Shown: positions 52,673 to 61,013 of the stretch, piece after piece
Layout of the letters: every line of letters starts with the position of its first letter
Numbering within the stretch: the first letter of the stretch is position 1
Assembly (NCBI GenBank): GCA_958415665.1
Contig: CATYZK010000008.1
Location: 1 to 64,000, forward strand
Source of the DNA: an uncultured Collinsella sp.
GTDB taxonomy: Bacteria; Actinomycetota; Coriobacteriia; Coriobacteriales; Coriobacteriaceae
Length of the DNA stretch: 64,000 nucleotides
Direction of reading: 5' to 3'
Notes under the pieces: model-generated
Databases searched by the model: none
Seen by the model: only the letters and a program-made list of their open reading frames with translations
What the model was told of the DNA's origin: nothing
Program-made: the position numbers and the translations under genes

Positions 52673-53659
52673 CTACAGCGCGAAGTCGCCGCCGACGAGC
52701 GTGGAGACGGGCTCCTCGTGGTAAACGGCGGAGATGGCCTGAGCGAACTCCTCGGCGACCGAGATGGTCTTGATCTTGCCGCCGACCTCGACGGGAATGG
52801 CGTCGGTGACGACGCACTCGACGATCGGGGCGTCGTTCAGACGCTCGATGGCCGGACCGGAGAAGATGCCGTGGGTGGCGCACACGTAGATGTCGCCGGC
52901 GCCCATGGCCTTGAGCTCCTTGACGTTGGCGCACAGGGTGCCAGCGGTGTCGATCATGTCGTCGTTGATGATGCAGGTCTTGCCCTTGATGTCACCGATG
53001 ATGCCCATGACCTCGGCGGCGTTGTGGCGCGGACGGCCCTTGTGGGCGATGGCCAGGTCGCAGCCAAGCATGTCGGACAGCTTCTTGGCGGCCTTGGCAC
53101 GGCCCACGTCGGGGGAGACGACAACCAGGTTGTCGGTGTCGAAGTGCATGTCGTTGTAGTACTGGCCAAACAGCGGCAGTGCGGACAGGTGGTTAACCGG
53201 GATATCGAAGAAGCCCTGGATCTGACCCTGGTGCAGGTCGAGGGTGATGATGCGGTTGACGCCGGCGCGCTCGAGCAGGTTGGCGACGAGGCGGGCGGTG
53301 ATGGGCTCGCGCGGGCCGGCCTTGCGATCCTGGCGGGCGTAACCGTAGTGGGTGATGACGGCGGTGATGGAGCGGGCGGATGCGCGCTTGGCAGCGTCGG
53401 TGGCGATGAGCAGCTCCATGAGCATGTCGTTGACGTTGCCGCCGGCCACGGACTGAATCAGGAAGACGTCGGCGCCGCGGACGGTCTCGTCGTAGCGGGC
53501 GTAAATCTCACCGTTGGCGAACTGCTTAAGCGTAAGGCCCGAAAGCTCGACCCCAAGGTACTCAGCGATCTTCTGAGCGAGGGGACGGTTGGAGGAACCG
53601 GAATACACGCGGATGGACTTGCGCATATTCTCCGACTTCTCGGGATCATTAATCGGCAT
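52673..53659 (-). CDS. prs: Ribose-phosphate pyrophosphokinase
   Basis: Makes PRPP from ribose-5-phosphate and ATP, the common precursor for purine, pyrimidine, histidine and NAD synthesis, and substrate of PurF in this window. Class I signatures: IRVYSGSSNRPLAQKIAEYL, GEIYARYDETVRGADVFLIQS, THYGYARQDRKAGPREPI and the PRPP loop TCIINDDMIDTAGTL. The 328-residue length is standard with a short N-terminal extension. AAGGAGAAGGG lies just before the ATG on the minus strand. It lies directly downstream of glmU on the same strand, but a terminator-like hairpin separates them. Confidence 0.96.
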   Translation of the reverse strand: MPINDPEKSENMRKSIRVYSGSSNRPLAQKIAEYLGVELSGLTLKQFANGEIYARYDETVRGADVFLIQSVAGGNVNDMLMELLIATDAAKRASARSITAVITHYGYARQDRKAGPREPITARLVANLLERAGVNRIITLDLHQGQIQGFFDIPVNHLSALPLFGQYYNDMHFDTDNLVVVSPDVGRAKAAKKLSDMLGCDLAIAHKGRPRHNAAEVMGIIGDIKGKTCIINDDMIDTAGTLCANVKELKAMGAGDIYVCATHGIFSGPAIERLNDAPIVECVVTDAIPVEVGGKIKTISVAEEFAQAISAVYHEEPVSTLVGGDFAL

Positions 53660-53803
53660 TACCCTTCTCCTTTATACATCGAATGCCATATAGATGCCTT
53701 GTTGCATTGTAACCGCGCGACGGGGTTTATCGAGTCTTGATAACGTCTTTACCGTCAACGGACACGAACCGACCACTCATCCGGTCGCGCAGGTCACGAT
53801 AGA

Positions 53804-53836
53804 AAAAGGAGCCGCTCCCATGGAACAGCTCCTTTT
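53804..53836 (-). terminator. Terminator of glmU
   Basis: AAAAGGAGC pairs with GCTCCTTTT (53804-53812 and 53828-53836) with an inner CGCTCCCATGGAAC loop. A U-run follows on the minus strand, 16 bases after the glmU stop. Confidence 0.8.
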
Positions 53837-53851
53837 GCGCTTGGTAAAACG

Positions 53852-55264
53852 TTATACCTCGTCATCCTCGTGCAGACGGCGGCGATAATCGGCGGCCCAG
53901 CCCTCAATATTTACCTGACGGGCACGGCCCAGGCCGAGCGCGTCGGCGGGTACCGGCTCGGTGATGACGGAGCCGGCGGCCACGAGCGCGCCGTCGCCGA
54001 TCTGAGCGGGCGCGACCATCATGGTGTCGGAACCGATGAAGGCGTCGTTGCCAATAACGGTCTTGTGCTTGTGGACGCCGTCGTAGTTGCAGGTGATGGA
54101 GCCCGCGCCAACGTTGACGCCGGAGCCCATGGTGGTGTCGCCGATGTAGGACAGATGCGGCACCTTGGAGCCCTCGCCGATCGTGGACTTCTTGATCTCC
54201 ACGTGCGTGCCAGCCTTGGAGCCGTCGAGCATGTGGGTGCCCGGGCGCAGGTAGGCGCGCGGGCCACAGTCGACGCCGTTCTCGATGACGGCCTCGATGG
54301 CGATGGTCTCATCGATGACGCAGCCGCTGCCGACGGTGGTGTCGGTGAGGCGGCTATTGGGGCCGAGCTGGCACTCCTCGCCCACGGTGACGTGGCCGAT
54401 CAGATGCGTCTGCGGCCACACGACGGTATCGCGGCCGATGGTGGCGTCGGGGCCGATCCAAGCCTGCGTGGGGTCGATGAAGGTGACGCCCTCGGCCATC
54501 CAGTGCTCGTTGATTCGGTCGCGCGCGATAGCGGTGAGCTGTGCGAGCTGGATGCGGCTGTTGACGCCCAGGCCGTCGCGGTAGTCGTCGCAGTGGAAGA
54601 TGGAGACCGCCTGGCCGTGGCCTTTGAGGATCTCGAGCATGTCGGGCAAGTAATACTCGGACTGAGCGTTGTCGTTGCCGATCTCGCCGATGTGGGCGGC
54701 GAGCTGCGCGCCGTCGAAGGCGTAGCAGCCGGCGTTGCACTCCAGCAGCGTGGCGGCCTGCTCGGGCGTGCAGTCCTTCTGCTCGATGATGCGCTCGATC
54801 TGGCCGTCGGCGCCCAGCTTGATGCGGCCGTAGCCAAAGGGGTCGGGCGGGGTCATGGTCATGACGGTGCAGGCGAGCTCGCCGGTAGCGACGGTCTGCG
54901 CGAACTTGGCGACGGTGTCGGCGGTGATGAGCGGCAGGTCGCCGTTGAGCACGACAACGGGGCCTTGCGCGATGCCGCAGGCCTCGAGTGCGACCTTTAC
55001 GGCGTGGCCGGTGCCCAGGCGCTCGGTCTGTTCGACGCACTCGACCTTGGTGGCGCTGTTGGCGTAGGCGCCGTCGATAAGGGCGCGCATCTCGTCGGCG
55101 TGGCTGCCGATGACGACCACGACGCGGCTGCAGCCGGCCTTGATGGTGGCGTCGACGATCCACTGGACCATGGGCTTGCCCAGGATCTTGTGCGAAACCT
55201 TGCAGTGGTTCGACTTCATGCGGGTGCCCTCGCCGGCGGCGAGGATAATTGCGGTTGCGTCCAT
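53852..55264 (-). CDS. glmU: Bifunctional UDP-GlcNAc pyrophosphorylase / GlcN-1-P acetyltransferase
   Basis: Catalyses the last two steps to UDP-GlcNAc, needed for peptidoglycan. The N-terminal nucleotidyltransferase has AIILAAGEGTRMKSNHCKVS, VVVLNGDLPLIT and the QKDCTPEQ region. The C-terminal half is a left-handed beta-helix of hexapeptide repeats (IGPDATIGRDTVVWPQTHL, VGAGSITCNYDGVHKHKTVIG). The 470-residue length is normal. The start at 55264 is supported by AGGAGA upstream and by the conserved MDATAIILAAG opening. Longer in-frame extensions upstream are not family-like. Confidence 0.96.
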   Translation of the reverse strand: MDATAIILAAGEGTRMKSNHCKVSHKILGKPMVQWIVDATIKAGCSRVVVVIGSHADEMRALIDGAYANSATKVECVEQTERLGTGHAVKVALEACGIAQGPVVVLNGDLPLITADTVAKFAQTVATGELACTVMTMTPPDPFGYGRIKLGADGQIERIIEQKDCTPEQAATLLECNAGCYAFDGAQLAAHIGEIGNDNAQSEYYLPDMLEILKGHGQAVSIFHCDDYRDGLGVNSRIQLAQLTAIARDRINEHWMAEGVTFIDPTQAWIGPDATIGRDTVVWPQTHLIGHVTVGEECQLGPNSRLTDTTVGSGCVIDETIAIEAVIENGVDCGPRAYLRPGTHMLDGSKAGTHVEIKKSTIGEGSKVPHLSYIGDTTMGSGVNVGAGSITCNYDGVHKHKTVIGNDAFIGSDTMMVAPAQIGDGALVAAGSVITEPVPADALGLGRARQVNIEGWAADYRRRLHEDDEV

Positions 55265-55461
55265 GTGATCTCCTGTTACGTTATAGAGACGTGTGTTTGG
55301 AAACGATACACGGCGCAATATGATACCGCAGGCATATGATGAGCGCGTAGCGATTGGCGCGCGACGGCCGATGTTTGGGCTGCCGGCTCGGCGTTTGTGC
55401 TGCTTGCGGGCGGTGCTGGCGGCTTGGCGTCGATGTTTGAGTAGAGGGGCGGAGGGTGCCC

Positions 55462-56349
55462 ATGGACAACATGCAAGAGGGGGCTGCCGCCGAGCCGGTC
55501 GCGGCGTTCTCGATGTCGCATCCGGCGGTGCCGGCACTCTATATAGTACTGACGCTGGGGCTTACCATGTTCTCGATGCAGCCGGTGCTCATTGTGCTGT
55601 CGCTCGCGGGCGGGCTGGCGTATGGCTTTGCGACCCGCGGGGCGGCGCGTACGCTGGGTGCACTGCGCTGGCAGCTGCCGGTGATTTTGATTATCGCGCT
55701 GGTAAACCCGCTGTTCAGCGCCTCGGGTTCGACGGAGCTGCTCCGCATCGGTATGCGTGCGGTGTATTTGGAAAGCATGGTGTATGGCCTGTGCATGGGC
55801 GGGCTATTTGTGGCGAGCGTGCTGTGGTTTGAGGCTGCTGCTTCGATGCTCGAGTACGACAAGGTGCTGGCGCTTTTGGGTAACGCCGCGCCGGTGATTG
55901 CTCTCATGATCTCGATGTGCATGCGGCTTATTCCACAGTTTTTGCGCCGCGGCCGCACGGTGCTGGCGGTACAGGATGCGATCGATGTACCGGGGCGCGT
56001 GCCGGCCGACCCCGTGCGCTCGCGCTTGCGGGCATCGAGTGTGTTGATGGGCTGGGGCATGGAAGATTCGCTGGAGCGCGCGGATGCCATGCGTTCGCGC
56101 GGGTGGGGTGCTGCGTCGCGCCGTACGACGTATGCGCGGTATCGGCTGGGGCGCGGCGATGTTGCCGCGCTGGCGGGGCTTGCGCTGTTTGGCGCTGCTG
56201 CGGTTGCGGCGGCGTGGGCCGCGACAACGCAGTATTCGTTTTACCCTCAGCTTTCGGTGCCGGCGCCGTGGCCTGGCTATATTGTGTACGCGGCTTGGAT
56301 GGTGTTGCCCTGTGTGCTGCACGCGATTGACGAGAAGAGGTTTGGCTGA
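55462..56349 (+). CDS. ecfT: Energy-coupling factor transporter transmembrane protein EcfT
   Basis: A 295-residue membrane protein with about five to six helices and the two cytoplasmic coupling motifs of EcfT, the second of which is clear (ERADAMRSRGWG). It couples the ATPase to the substrate-binding S subunit for vitamin or metal uptake. GGCGGAGGG precedes ATG 55462. Its stop overlaps the ATPase start (ATGA), so the operon is tightly coupled. The 197 bases between this gene and divergent glmU hold no recognised riboswitch. Confidence 0.88.
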   Translation: MDNMQEGAAAEPVAAFSMSHPAVPALYIVLTLGLTMFSMQPVLIVLSLAGGLAYGFATRGAARTLGALRWQLPVILIIALVNPLFSASGSTELLRIGMRAVYLESMVYGLCMGGLFVASVLWFEAAASMLEYDKVLALLGNAAPVIALMISMCMRLIPQFLRRGRTVLAVQDAIDVPGRVPADPVRSRLRASSVLMGWGMEDSLERADAMRSRGWGAASRRTTYARYRLGRGDVAALAGLALFGAAAVAAAWAATTQYSFYPQLSVPAPWPGYIVYAAWMVLPCVLHAIDEKRFG

Positions 56350-57992
56350 TGGCTCGGTTGGATAGCTGCTCGGTAACGGGCGGGTCGCGCGGCTCCGATG
56401 TGCCTGCGATTGCGGTACGGGGTCTGAGCTTTAGCTACCCCGGGGCTGAGGCGCCGGTGCTCGAGGGACTTGATTGGCGTGTTTCCCAAGGTGCGTTTGC
56501 GCTGCTTGTTGGCGGTACCGGGTCGGGCAAATCGACGCTGCTGTCGCTGCTCAAGCCCGAGATCGCTCCGGCGGGTACGCGCTCCGGCGAGCTGCGCGTG
56601 CTGGGCGAGCCCGTCGCCGACATGGACGTGCGGGCATCGGCTGAGCGCGTGGGTTATGTGTTCCAGGATCCTGAGAACCAGATCGTGTGCGAAACCGTGT
56701 GGCACGAGATGGCGTTTGGCCTAGAGAATCTGGGTGTGTCGCGCGACGAGATGCGCCGTCGCGTAGCTGAGACCAGCTATTTCTTTGGGCTGGAAGATTG
56801 GCTTCACCGCGATACTGACACGCTTTCGGGTGGCCGCAAACAGTTGCTGTCGTTGGCGGCCGTTCTGACGCTACGCCCGCGCGTGCTGCTGCTCGACGAG
56901 CCCACGTCTCAGCTCGATCCCGTTGCCGAGAAGAATTTTCTGCACGCGCTGTTTCGCGTGAACCGTGAGCTGGGCTGCACGGTTGTTGTGGCGACGCATC
57001 AGCCGCGGCCGATGCTCGAGTATGCGACGTGTGCGTACCGGATTGAGGGCGGCCGCGTGCGCGAGGTGGCGGATATGGCTTCTTTAGGACGCCGAGAATC
57101 GCTGTTTTCCGATGACATGTTGGGGTGGGGTGCCATCCGATGTGCAAAAAACGGAGTATTCAGCAGGCGTGAGGACAATTTGGGCTCTCTGGAGCCGCCT
57201 GGGGACGTATCGAGCGCAAAAAAAAGTTTGGAATTGGACAAATCGTCCGAATTTGTGGCACAAACGTCGCTCGAGAACGGCTCGGAAGCCTTCCTGCGCA
57301 CGGATGGAAGCAGAATACTCCAAAAAATGCACGGCGGGTCGGCTACCACCCTGTCGGAGGGCTGGTTTCGCTACGATCGCGCGGGCGGTTGGGTGCTGCG
57401 CGGGCTCGATGTGACGTTTTCAGCTGGCGCGGTGCATGCGATCGTGGGCGGTAACGGCTGCGGTAAGTCGACGATGCTTTCGGTGCTGGCCAAGACCGCC
57501 AAGCTGCAGCGCGGCCGCATGGTGCGCGGAGCGGCCTCGGCGGCGCTGCTGCCTCAGAATCCCAAAGCATTGCTGGTTGCCGAGACGGTGCGCGACGAGC
57601 TGATGGAATGGGCTTCGACCTGCGGGTACGGCGAGGATATGGCGCGGGAGCGCGCGGTGAGTCTGGGGCTCGCGGGCTTAGGGGAACGCCACCCCTATGA
57701 CCTTTCGGGCGGACAGCGCCAACTGCTTGCGTTGGCAAAGCTACTGCTAATCGGCCCCGAACTGCTATTGCTCGATGAGCCCACCAAGGGTCTGGACCTG
57801 GAGAGCCGCCGCATCATCGCCCGCGCCCTGCGTGACCATGCGAATGCCGGCGGTACCGTCATCATGGCCACGCACGACTTAGACTTTGCCGAGCAGGTAT
57901 CCGACGACGTCGCCATGATGTTCGACGGCGAGATTGCCTGCATGGAGCTTCCGGCAGATTTCTTTGCCGACAACGTGTTCTACAGGGTGTGA
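56349..57992 (+). CDS. Fused duplicated ECF transporter ATPase (EcfA-EcfA')
   Basis: One 547-residue chain holds two ABC ATPase domains: the first with GGTGSGKST, FQDPENQIVCETV, DTLSGGRKQLL and VLLLDEPTSQLDP; the second with GGNGCGKST, LPQNPKALLVAETV, YDLSGGQRQLL and LLLLDEPTKGLDLE. EcfA and EcfA' are usually separate proteins, and fusions are known in some lineages. The linker (residues about 258-335) is poorly conserved in character. Its DNA has inverted ends around GGAGTATTC, as if a repeat had been inserted in frame. Translationally coupled to ecfT and to the S-component gene. Confidence 0.92.
   Translation: MARLDSCSVTGGSRGSDVPAIAVRGLSFSYPGAEAPVLEGLDWRVSQGAFALLVGGTGSGKSTLLSLLKPEIAPAGTRSGELRVLGEPVADMDVRASAERVGYVFQDPENQIVCETVWHEMAFGLENLGVSRDEMRRRVAETSYFFGLEDWLHRDTDTLSGGRKQLLSLAAVLTLRPRVLLLDEPTSQLDPVAEKNFLHALFRVNRELGCTVVVATHQPRPMLEYATCAYRIEGGRVREVADMASLGRRESLFSDDMLGWGAIRCAKNGVFSRREDNLGSLEPPGDVSSAKKSLELDKSSEFVAQTSLENGSEAFLRTDGSRILQKMHGGSATTLSEGWFRYDRAGGWVLRGLDVTFSAGAVHAIVGGNGCGKSTMLSVLAKTAKLQRGRMVRGAASAALLPQNPKALLVAETVRDELMEWASTCGYGEDMARERAVSLGLAGLGERHPYDLSGGQRQLLALAKLLLIGPELLLLDEPTKGLDLESRRIIARALRDHANAGGTVIMATHDLDFAEQVSDDVAMMFDGEIACMELPADFFADNVFYRV
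57153..57321. repeat. Inverted-repeat-bounded insert in the EcfA-EcfA' linker
   Basis: GGAGTATTC-A-GC (57153-57164) and GC-A-GAATACTCC (57310-57321) face each other, with A-rich runs just outside (CAAAAAACGG and CCAAAAAATGC). A smaller palindrome, ACAAAT...ATTTGT, lies inside. The enclosed stretch encodes a low-complexity linker in frame. Confidence 0.5.
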
Positions 57993-57996
57993 TGGG

Positions 57997-58710
57997 ATGA
58001 CGGATCATCGCGCCTCGCGCCTACTCACAAAAATGGAGATCCCGCTGTTGTTGGCGGTGCCGGCAGTGATGACTGCGGCGTTGCTGGTGGGCATTGAGCA
58101 GGCGGCGCTTGCCATGCTGGTTGTGGTGGCGCTGGTGCTCGCGCTGTTTTTTGCGGGTTACGAGGCATCGCGCCCGGGCCTGCGTCAGATTATGCCCACG
58201 CTGGTGTTGGCGGCGTTGGCGGCGGCGGGGCGCATCCTGTTTGGGCCCATTCCCGACTTTAAGCCGGTGAGTGCCATCGCCATTATCGCAGGGGCGACGC
58301 TTGGCCGTCGTAATGGCTTTATGGTCGGTGCATTGGCGGCGCTGACCAGCAATTTCTTTTTTGGACAGGGTATGTGGACGCCGTGGCAGATGTATGCCTG
58401 GGGTCTGGTGGGCTATATCGGTGGTGCGCTGGCGCACGCGGGTGCGTTCGACCGCGTCGACGGCACTGTGCGCATGCCGGCGCTGCTGGCGTATGGCTTC
58501 GCCTCGGGTCTGCTGTATGGCATCGTGATCAACGCTTATGACATCATCGGTTTTGTGCAGCCGCTTACCTGGGCGGGTGCCATGGCGCGTCTTGCGACGG
58601 CGGTGCCGTTCGATATTACCCACGGCCTTGCGACCTGCGTGTTTTTGGCTGCCCTGTACAAATCCTGGTGCCGTCGCATCAATCGCGTTGTCGTAAAGTA
58701 CGGGCTGTAG
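57997..58710 (+). CDS. ECF transporter S component (substrate-specific subunit)
   Basis: A 237-residue integral membrane protein with about six helices and the ECF-S pattern (LAALAAAGRILFGPIPDFKPVSA, NGFMVGALAALTSNFFFGQG, WTPWQMYAWGLVGYIGG). The FKP and the WTPWQM segments recall the cobalamin/queuosine-precursor type S proteins, but the substrate cannot be fixed from sequence. ATG 57997 lies four bases after the ATPase stop. The three genes together form a complete group I ECF importer. Confidence 0.85.
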   Translation: MTDHRASRLLTKMEIPLLLAVPAVMTAALLVGIEQAALAMLVVVALVLALFFAGYEASRPGLRQIMPTLVLAALAAAGRILFGPIPDFKPVSAIAIIAGATLGRRNGFMVGALAALTSNFFFGQGMWTPWQMYAWGLVGYIGGALAHAGAFDRVDGTVRMPALLAYGFASGLLYGIVINAYDIIGFVQPLTWAGAMARLATAVPFDITHGLATCVFLAALYKSWCRRINRVVVKYGL

Positions 58711-58753
58711 GGCCGGTTGCACCGGGGCGAGAATCAATACCGCTTTGGTGTCA

Positions 58754-58913
58754 TTTCAAAACCTTGCCGGTTTACGGGGCTAGATTGGCGCAGGCCGACC
58801 ATACCGGCATTTTTCGAAAAAGGGCACACTGTCTACCTGCGGTTTTATTTTGCATGAATTGCGTATGGTTGGGAATCCGCGATTCAGCCCCGTAAACCGG
58901 CATAGTTTTGAAA
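58754..58913. repeat. 160-bp inverted-repeat element, twin A
   Basis: Arms 58754-58781 and 58886-58913 match at 26 of 28 positions (TTTCAAAACCTTGCCGGTTT and onward). Inside are CCATAC/GTATGG and CTACCTGCGGTTTTATTTTG. The second twin at 59002 has the same length and interior words but different arms. There is no gene. Confidence 0.8.
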
Positions 58914-59001
58914 CGAGCGACTCATATGATGGGCGTCACGGCCCCAGAAGGCTAAAAATGGTCCGTTTCCCTCGTCCTCAAGGGATCGGTTGGGAGTGCT
59001 C

Positions 59002-59161
59002 GCCACGAAAGTGGCCTATCTACTACGTTTAAGTCGATACCCCCGACCATAACCGCGTTTTATGAAAAACCGCAGGCTTTCTACCTGCGGTTTTCTTTTT
59101 GCGTTGTTTGCTGTGGTTGAGGTTGACGGCTTAAACGTAGTAGATAGGCGTGTTTCGTGGC
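59002..59161. repeat. 160-bp inverted-repeat element, twin B
   Basis: Arms 59002-59033 and 59130-59161 match at 29 of 32 positions (GCCACGAAA, then CCTATCTACTACGTTTAAG). Inside is a terminator-like stem, AAACCGCAGG/CCTGCGGTTT, followed by TCTTTTT. It is flanked by direct repeats of AAAATGGTCCGTTT (58955 and 59192). No gene is seen between 58711 and 59233. Confidence 0.8.
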
Positions 59162-59233
59162 AGACGGGCCACGCGGATGCCCCACGAGGCCAAAATGGTC
59201 CGTTTTCCTCCGTCACCGAGGGACCATTTGGGT

Positions 59234-60052
59234 TTAGAGCTCCAGCGTGAGGGTGACGGGGCAGTGGTCGCTGCCGAAGATGTCGCCGCGGATGCCGGTG
59301 TCGCGTACGTTGCCGGCGATGGCATCACTGACCAGGAAGTAGTCGATGCGCCAGCCGGCGTTGTTCTTGCGGGCATTAAAGCGGTAACTCCACCAGCTGT
59401 AGACGCCCTCGACGTCCGGATTGGCCGCGCGCCAGGTGTCGGTAAAACCGGCATCGAGCAGCTCGGTAAACTTGCCGCGTTCCTCATCCGAAAAGCCTGC
59501 GTTGCCGCGGTTGGACTTGGGGTTCTTAAGGTCGATCTCCTCGTGTGCCACGTTAAAGTCGCCGCAGGTCACCACGGGCTTGCCGGTTTCGCGCTCGAGC
59601 GCGCTCAAAAAGCCGCGGTAGGCATCGTCCCAGGCCATGCGCACGTCGATGCGGGCGAGCTCGTTTTGGGCGTTAGGCGTATAGACGTCGACAAACCAAA
59701 ACTTGTCGAACTCCAGCGCGCAGACGCGGCCCTCGGTCGCGGCTTGGGCAACAAGCTCGACAGTCTTGCCTTCGCTGGCGTAGGGCAGCAGCGCGTCGGC
59801 GCGCAGCACACGCAACGGCTCCTGGCGGCTAAAGACCGCGGTACCCGAGTAGCCTTTGCGCTCGGCGTAGCTCCAGGTTTGGTGGTAGCCGGGCAGGTCG
59901 ATGTCGACCTGGCCTTCTTGCAGTTTGGTTTCTTGCAACGCCAGGATATCGACATCGAGTTCCTGCGCGATCTGGGTAAAGCTCGGGTCCTTTTTGAGCA
60001 CGGCGCGCAGGCCGTTAACGTTCCACGAGGCAAAGGTATAAGTCTGAGGCAT
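59234..60052 (-). CDS. xth: Exodeoxyribonuclease III (AP endonuclease family)
   Basis: Cleaves abasic sites and degrades DNA from 3' ends in base-excision repair. A 272-residue protein with all the exonuclease III motifs: FASWNVNGLRAVLKK, ILALQETKLQEGQVD, YSGTAVFSR, VVTCGDFNVAHEEIDLKNP, AGWRIDYFLVSD and GIRGDIFGSDHCPV. The chain ends TLTLEL, normal for the family. The minus-strand ATG is at 60052, preceded by GAAAGGACACC. Confidence 0.95.
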   Translation of the reverse strand: MPQTYTFASWNVNGLRAVLKKDPSFTQIAQELDVDILALQETKLQEGQVDIDLPGYHQTWSYAERKGYSGTAVFSRQEPLRVLRADALLPYASEGKTVELVAQAATEGRVCALEFDKFWFVDVYTPNAQNELARIDVRMAWDDAYRGFLSALERETGKPVVTCGDFNVAHEEIDLKNPKSNRGNAGFSDEERGKFTELLDAGFTDTWRAANPDVEGVYSWWSYRFNARKNNAGWRIDYFLVSDAIAGNVRDTGIRGDIFGSDHCPVTLTLEL

Positions 60053-60166
60053 GGTGTCCTTTCGACGGGGTTGGCAGGCTTAAGATTAACGCAACAGGGG
60101 CGAGACGGGCCCCGCGGGCGACGGTGCAATCGCAGCCGTTCCGACCAGCATGGACGGAGGACAAAC

Positions 60167-60919
60167 ATGACACAGGCGATAACAGATCCCAAGCAGGCCT
60201 CCGCCGCGCTGGCGGAGCTGTTCGATACCCACGAGCGCGTGGTGTTCTTTGGTGGCGCGGGCGTTTCCACGGCGAGCGGCATCCCCGATTTCCGCAGCGT
60301 GGACGGCCTGTATCACCAGCAGTTCGCTTATCCGCCCGAGACCATGCTCTCGCACAGCTTTTACGAGGCGCACCCGGCCGAGTTCTTCGATTTTTACCGC
60401 ACCAAGATGATTGCGCTCGGCGCCAAGCCCAACCGCTGTCACACCAAGCTGGCCGAGCTGGAGCGCGCCGGCAAGCTCGATGCCGTGGTGACGCAAAACA
60501 TCGACGGCTTGCATCAGATGGCCGGCTCGCGGCGCGTGTTCGAGCTGCACGGCTCGGTCCATCGCAACATTTGCCAGACGTGTGGCACGGTCTACAGCGC
60601 CGAGTGGATCTGCGCCCGCGAGCACGAGGACGCCGAGGGCGTGCCCGTGTGCCCCGCGTGCGGCGGGCGCATCAAGCCCGATGTGGTGCTCTACGAGGAG
60701 CCGCTCGACGAGCGCGTGCTCACCGGCGCCGTTGCCGCCATCGCCGCGGCCGATGCCCTCATCGTGGGCGGGACCTCGCTCGTGGTGTATCCGGCGGCGG
60801 GCCTCACGCACTACTTTACCGGCGATACGCTGGCCATTTGCAATCTGGCGCCTACCGATCAGGACGCAAATGCCGACCTGCTGATTTCTTGCGACATCGC
60901 GGCCGCGTTTGCGTTCTAG
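60167..60919 (+). CDS. NAD-dependent protein deacylase (sirtuin)
   Basis: A 250-residue class II/III-like sirtuin that removes acyl groups from lysine with NAD+. Visible: GAGVSTASGIPDFRS in the NAD site, VVTQNIDGLHQMAGS, the catalytic His in ELHGSVHR, a four-Cys zinc module (CQTCGTVY and CPACGG) and VVLYEEPLDE. CobB-like in length. GGAGGACAAAC sets ATG 60167. It is divergent from the exonuclease III gene. A -10-like TACAAT follows the stop (60934-60939) and may serve folP. Confidence 0.93.
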   Translation: MTQAITDPKQASAALAELFDTHERVVFFGGAGVSTASGIPDFRSVDGLYHQQFAYPPETMLSHSFYEAHPAEFFDFYRTKMIALGAKPNRCHTKLAELERAGKLDAVVTQNIDGLHQMAGSRRVFELHGSVHRNICQTCGTVYSAEWICAREHEDAEGVPVCPACGGRIKPDVVLYEEPLDERVLTGAVAAIAAADALIVGGTSLVVYPAAGLTHYFTGDTLAICNLAPTDQDANADLLISCDIAAAFAF

Positions 60920-61013
60920 CCCGCGTGCGCGGATACAATAGAAAGACTGATTGCAAAGCGACCCCGCCGCCAGCGCCCGAGCGCGGCGGCGTGGGCATTT
61001 TAGGAGGATGTTC

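Noticed and set aside
53870..55339. 489-codon plus-strand frame opposite glmU
   Set aside because: The composition (Val/Gly/Asp/Ala-rich, no motifs) is that of the antisense of a GC-rich gene; glmU on the other strand is certain.
55265..55461. Riboswitch in the leader of the ECF operon
   Set aside because: No cobalamin, thiamine, preQ1 or similar conserved core was recognised.
59150..60166. Long N-terminal extension of the sirtuin frame
   Set aside because: The extension is the antisense of the exonuclease III gene. The sirtuin fold begins just after ATG 60167, which has a GGAGGA site.
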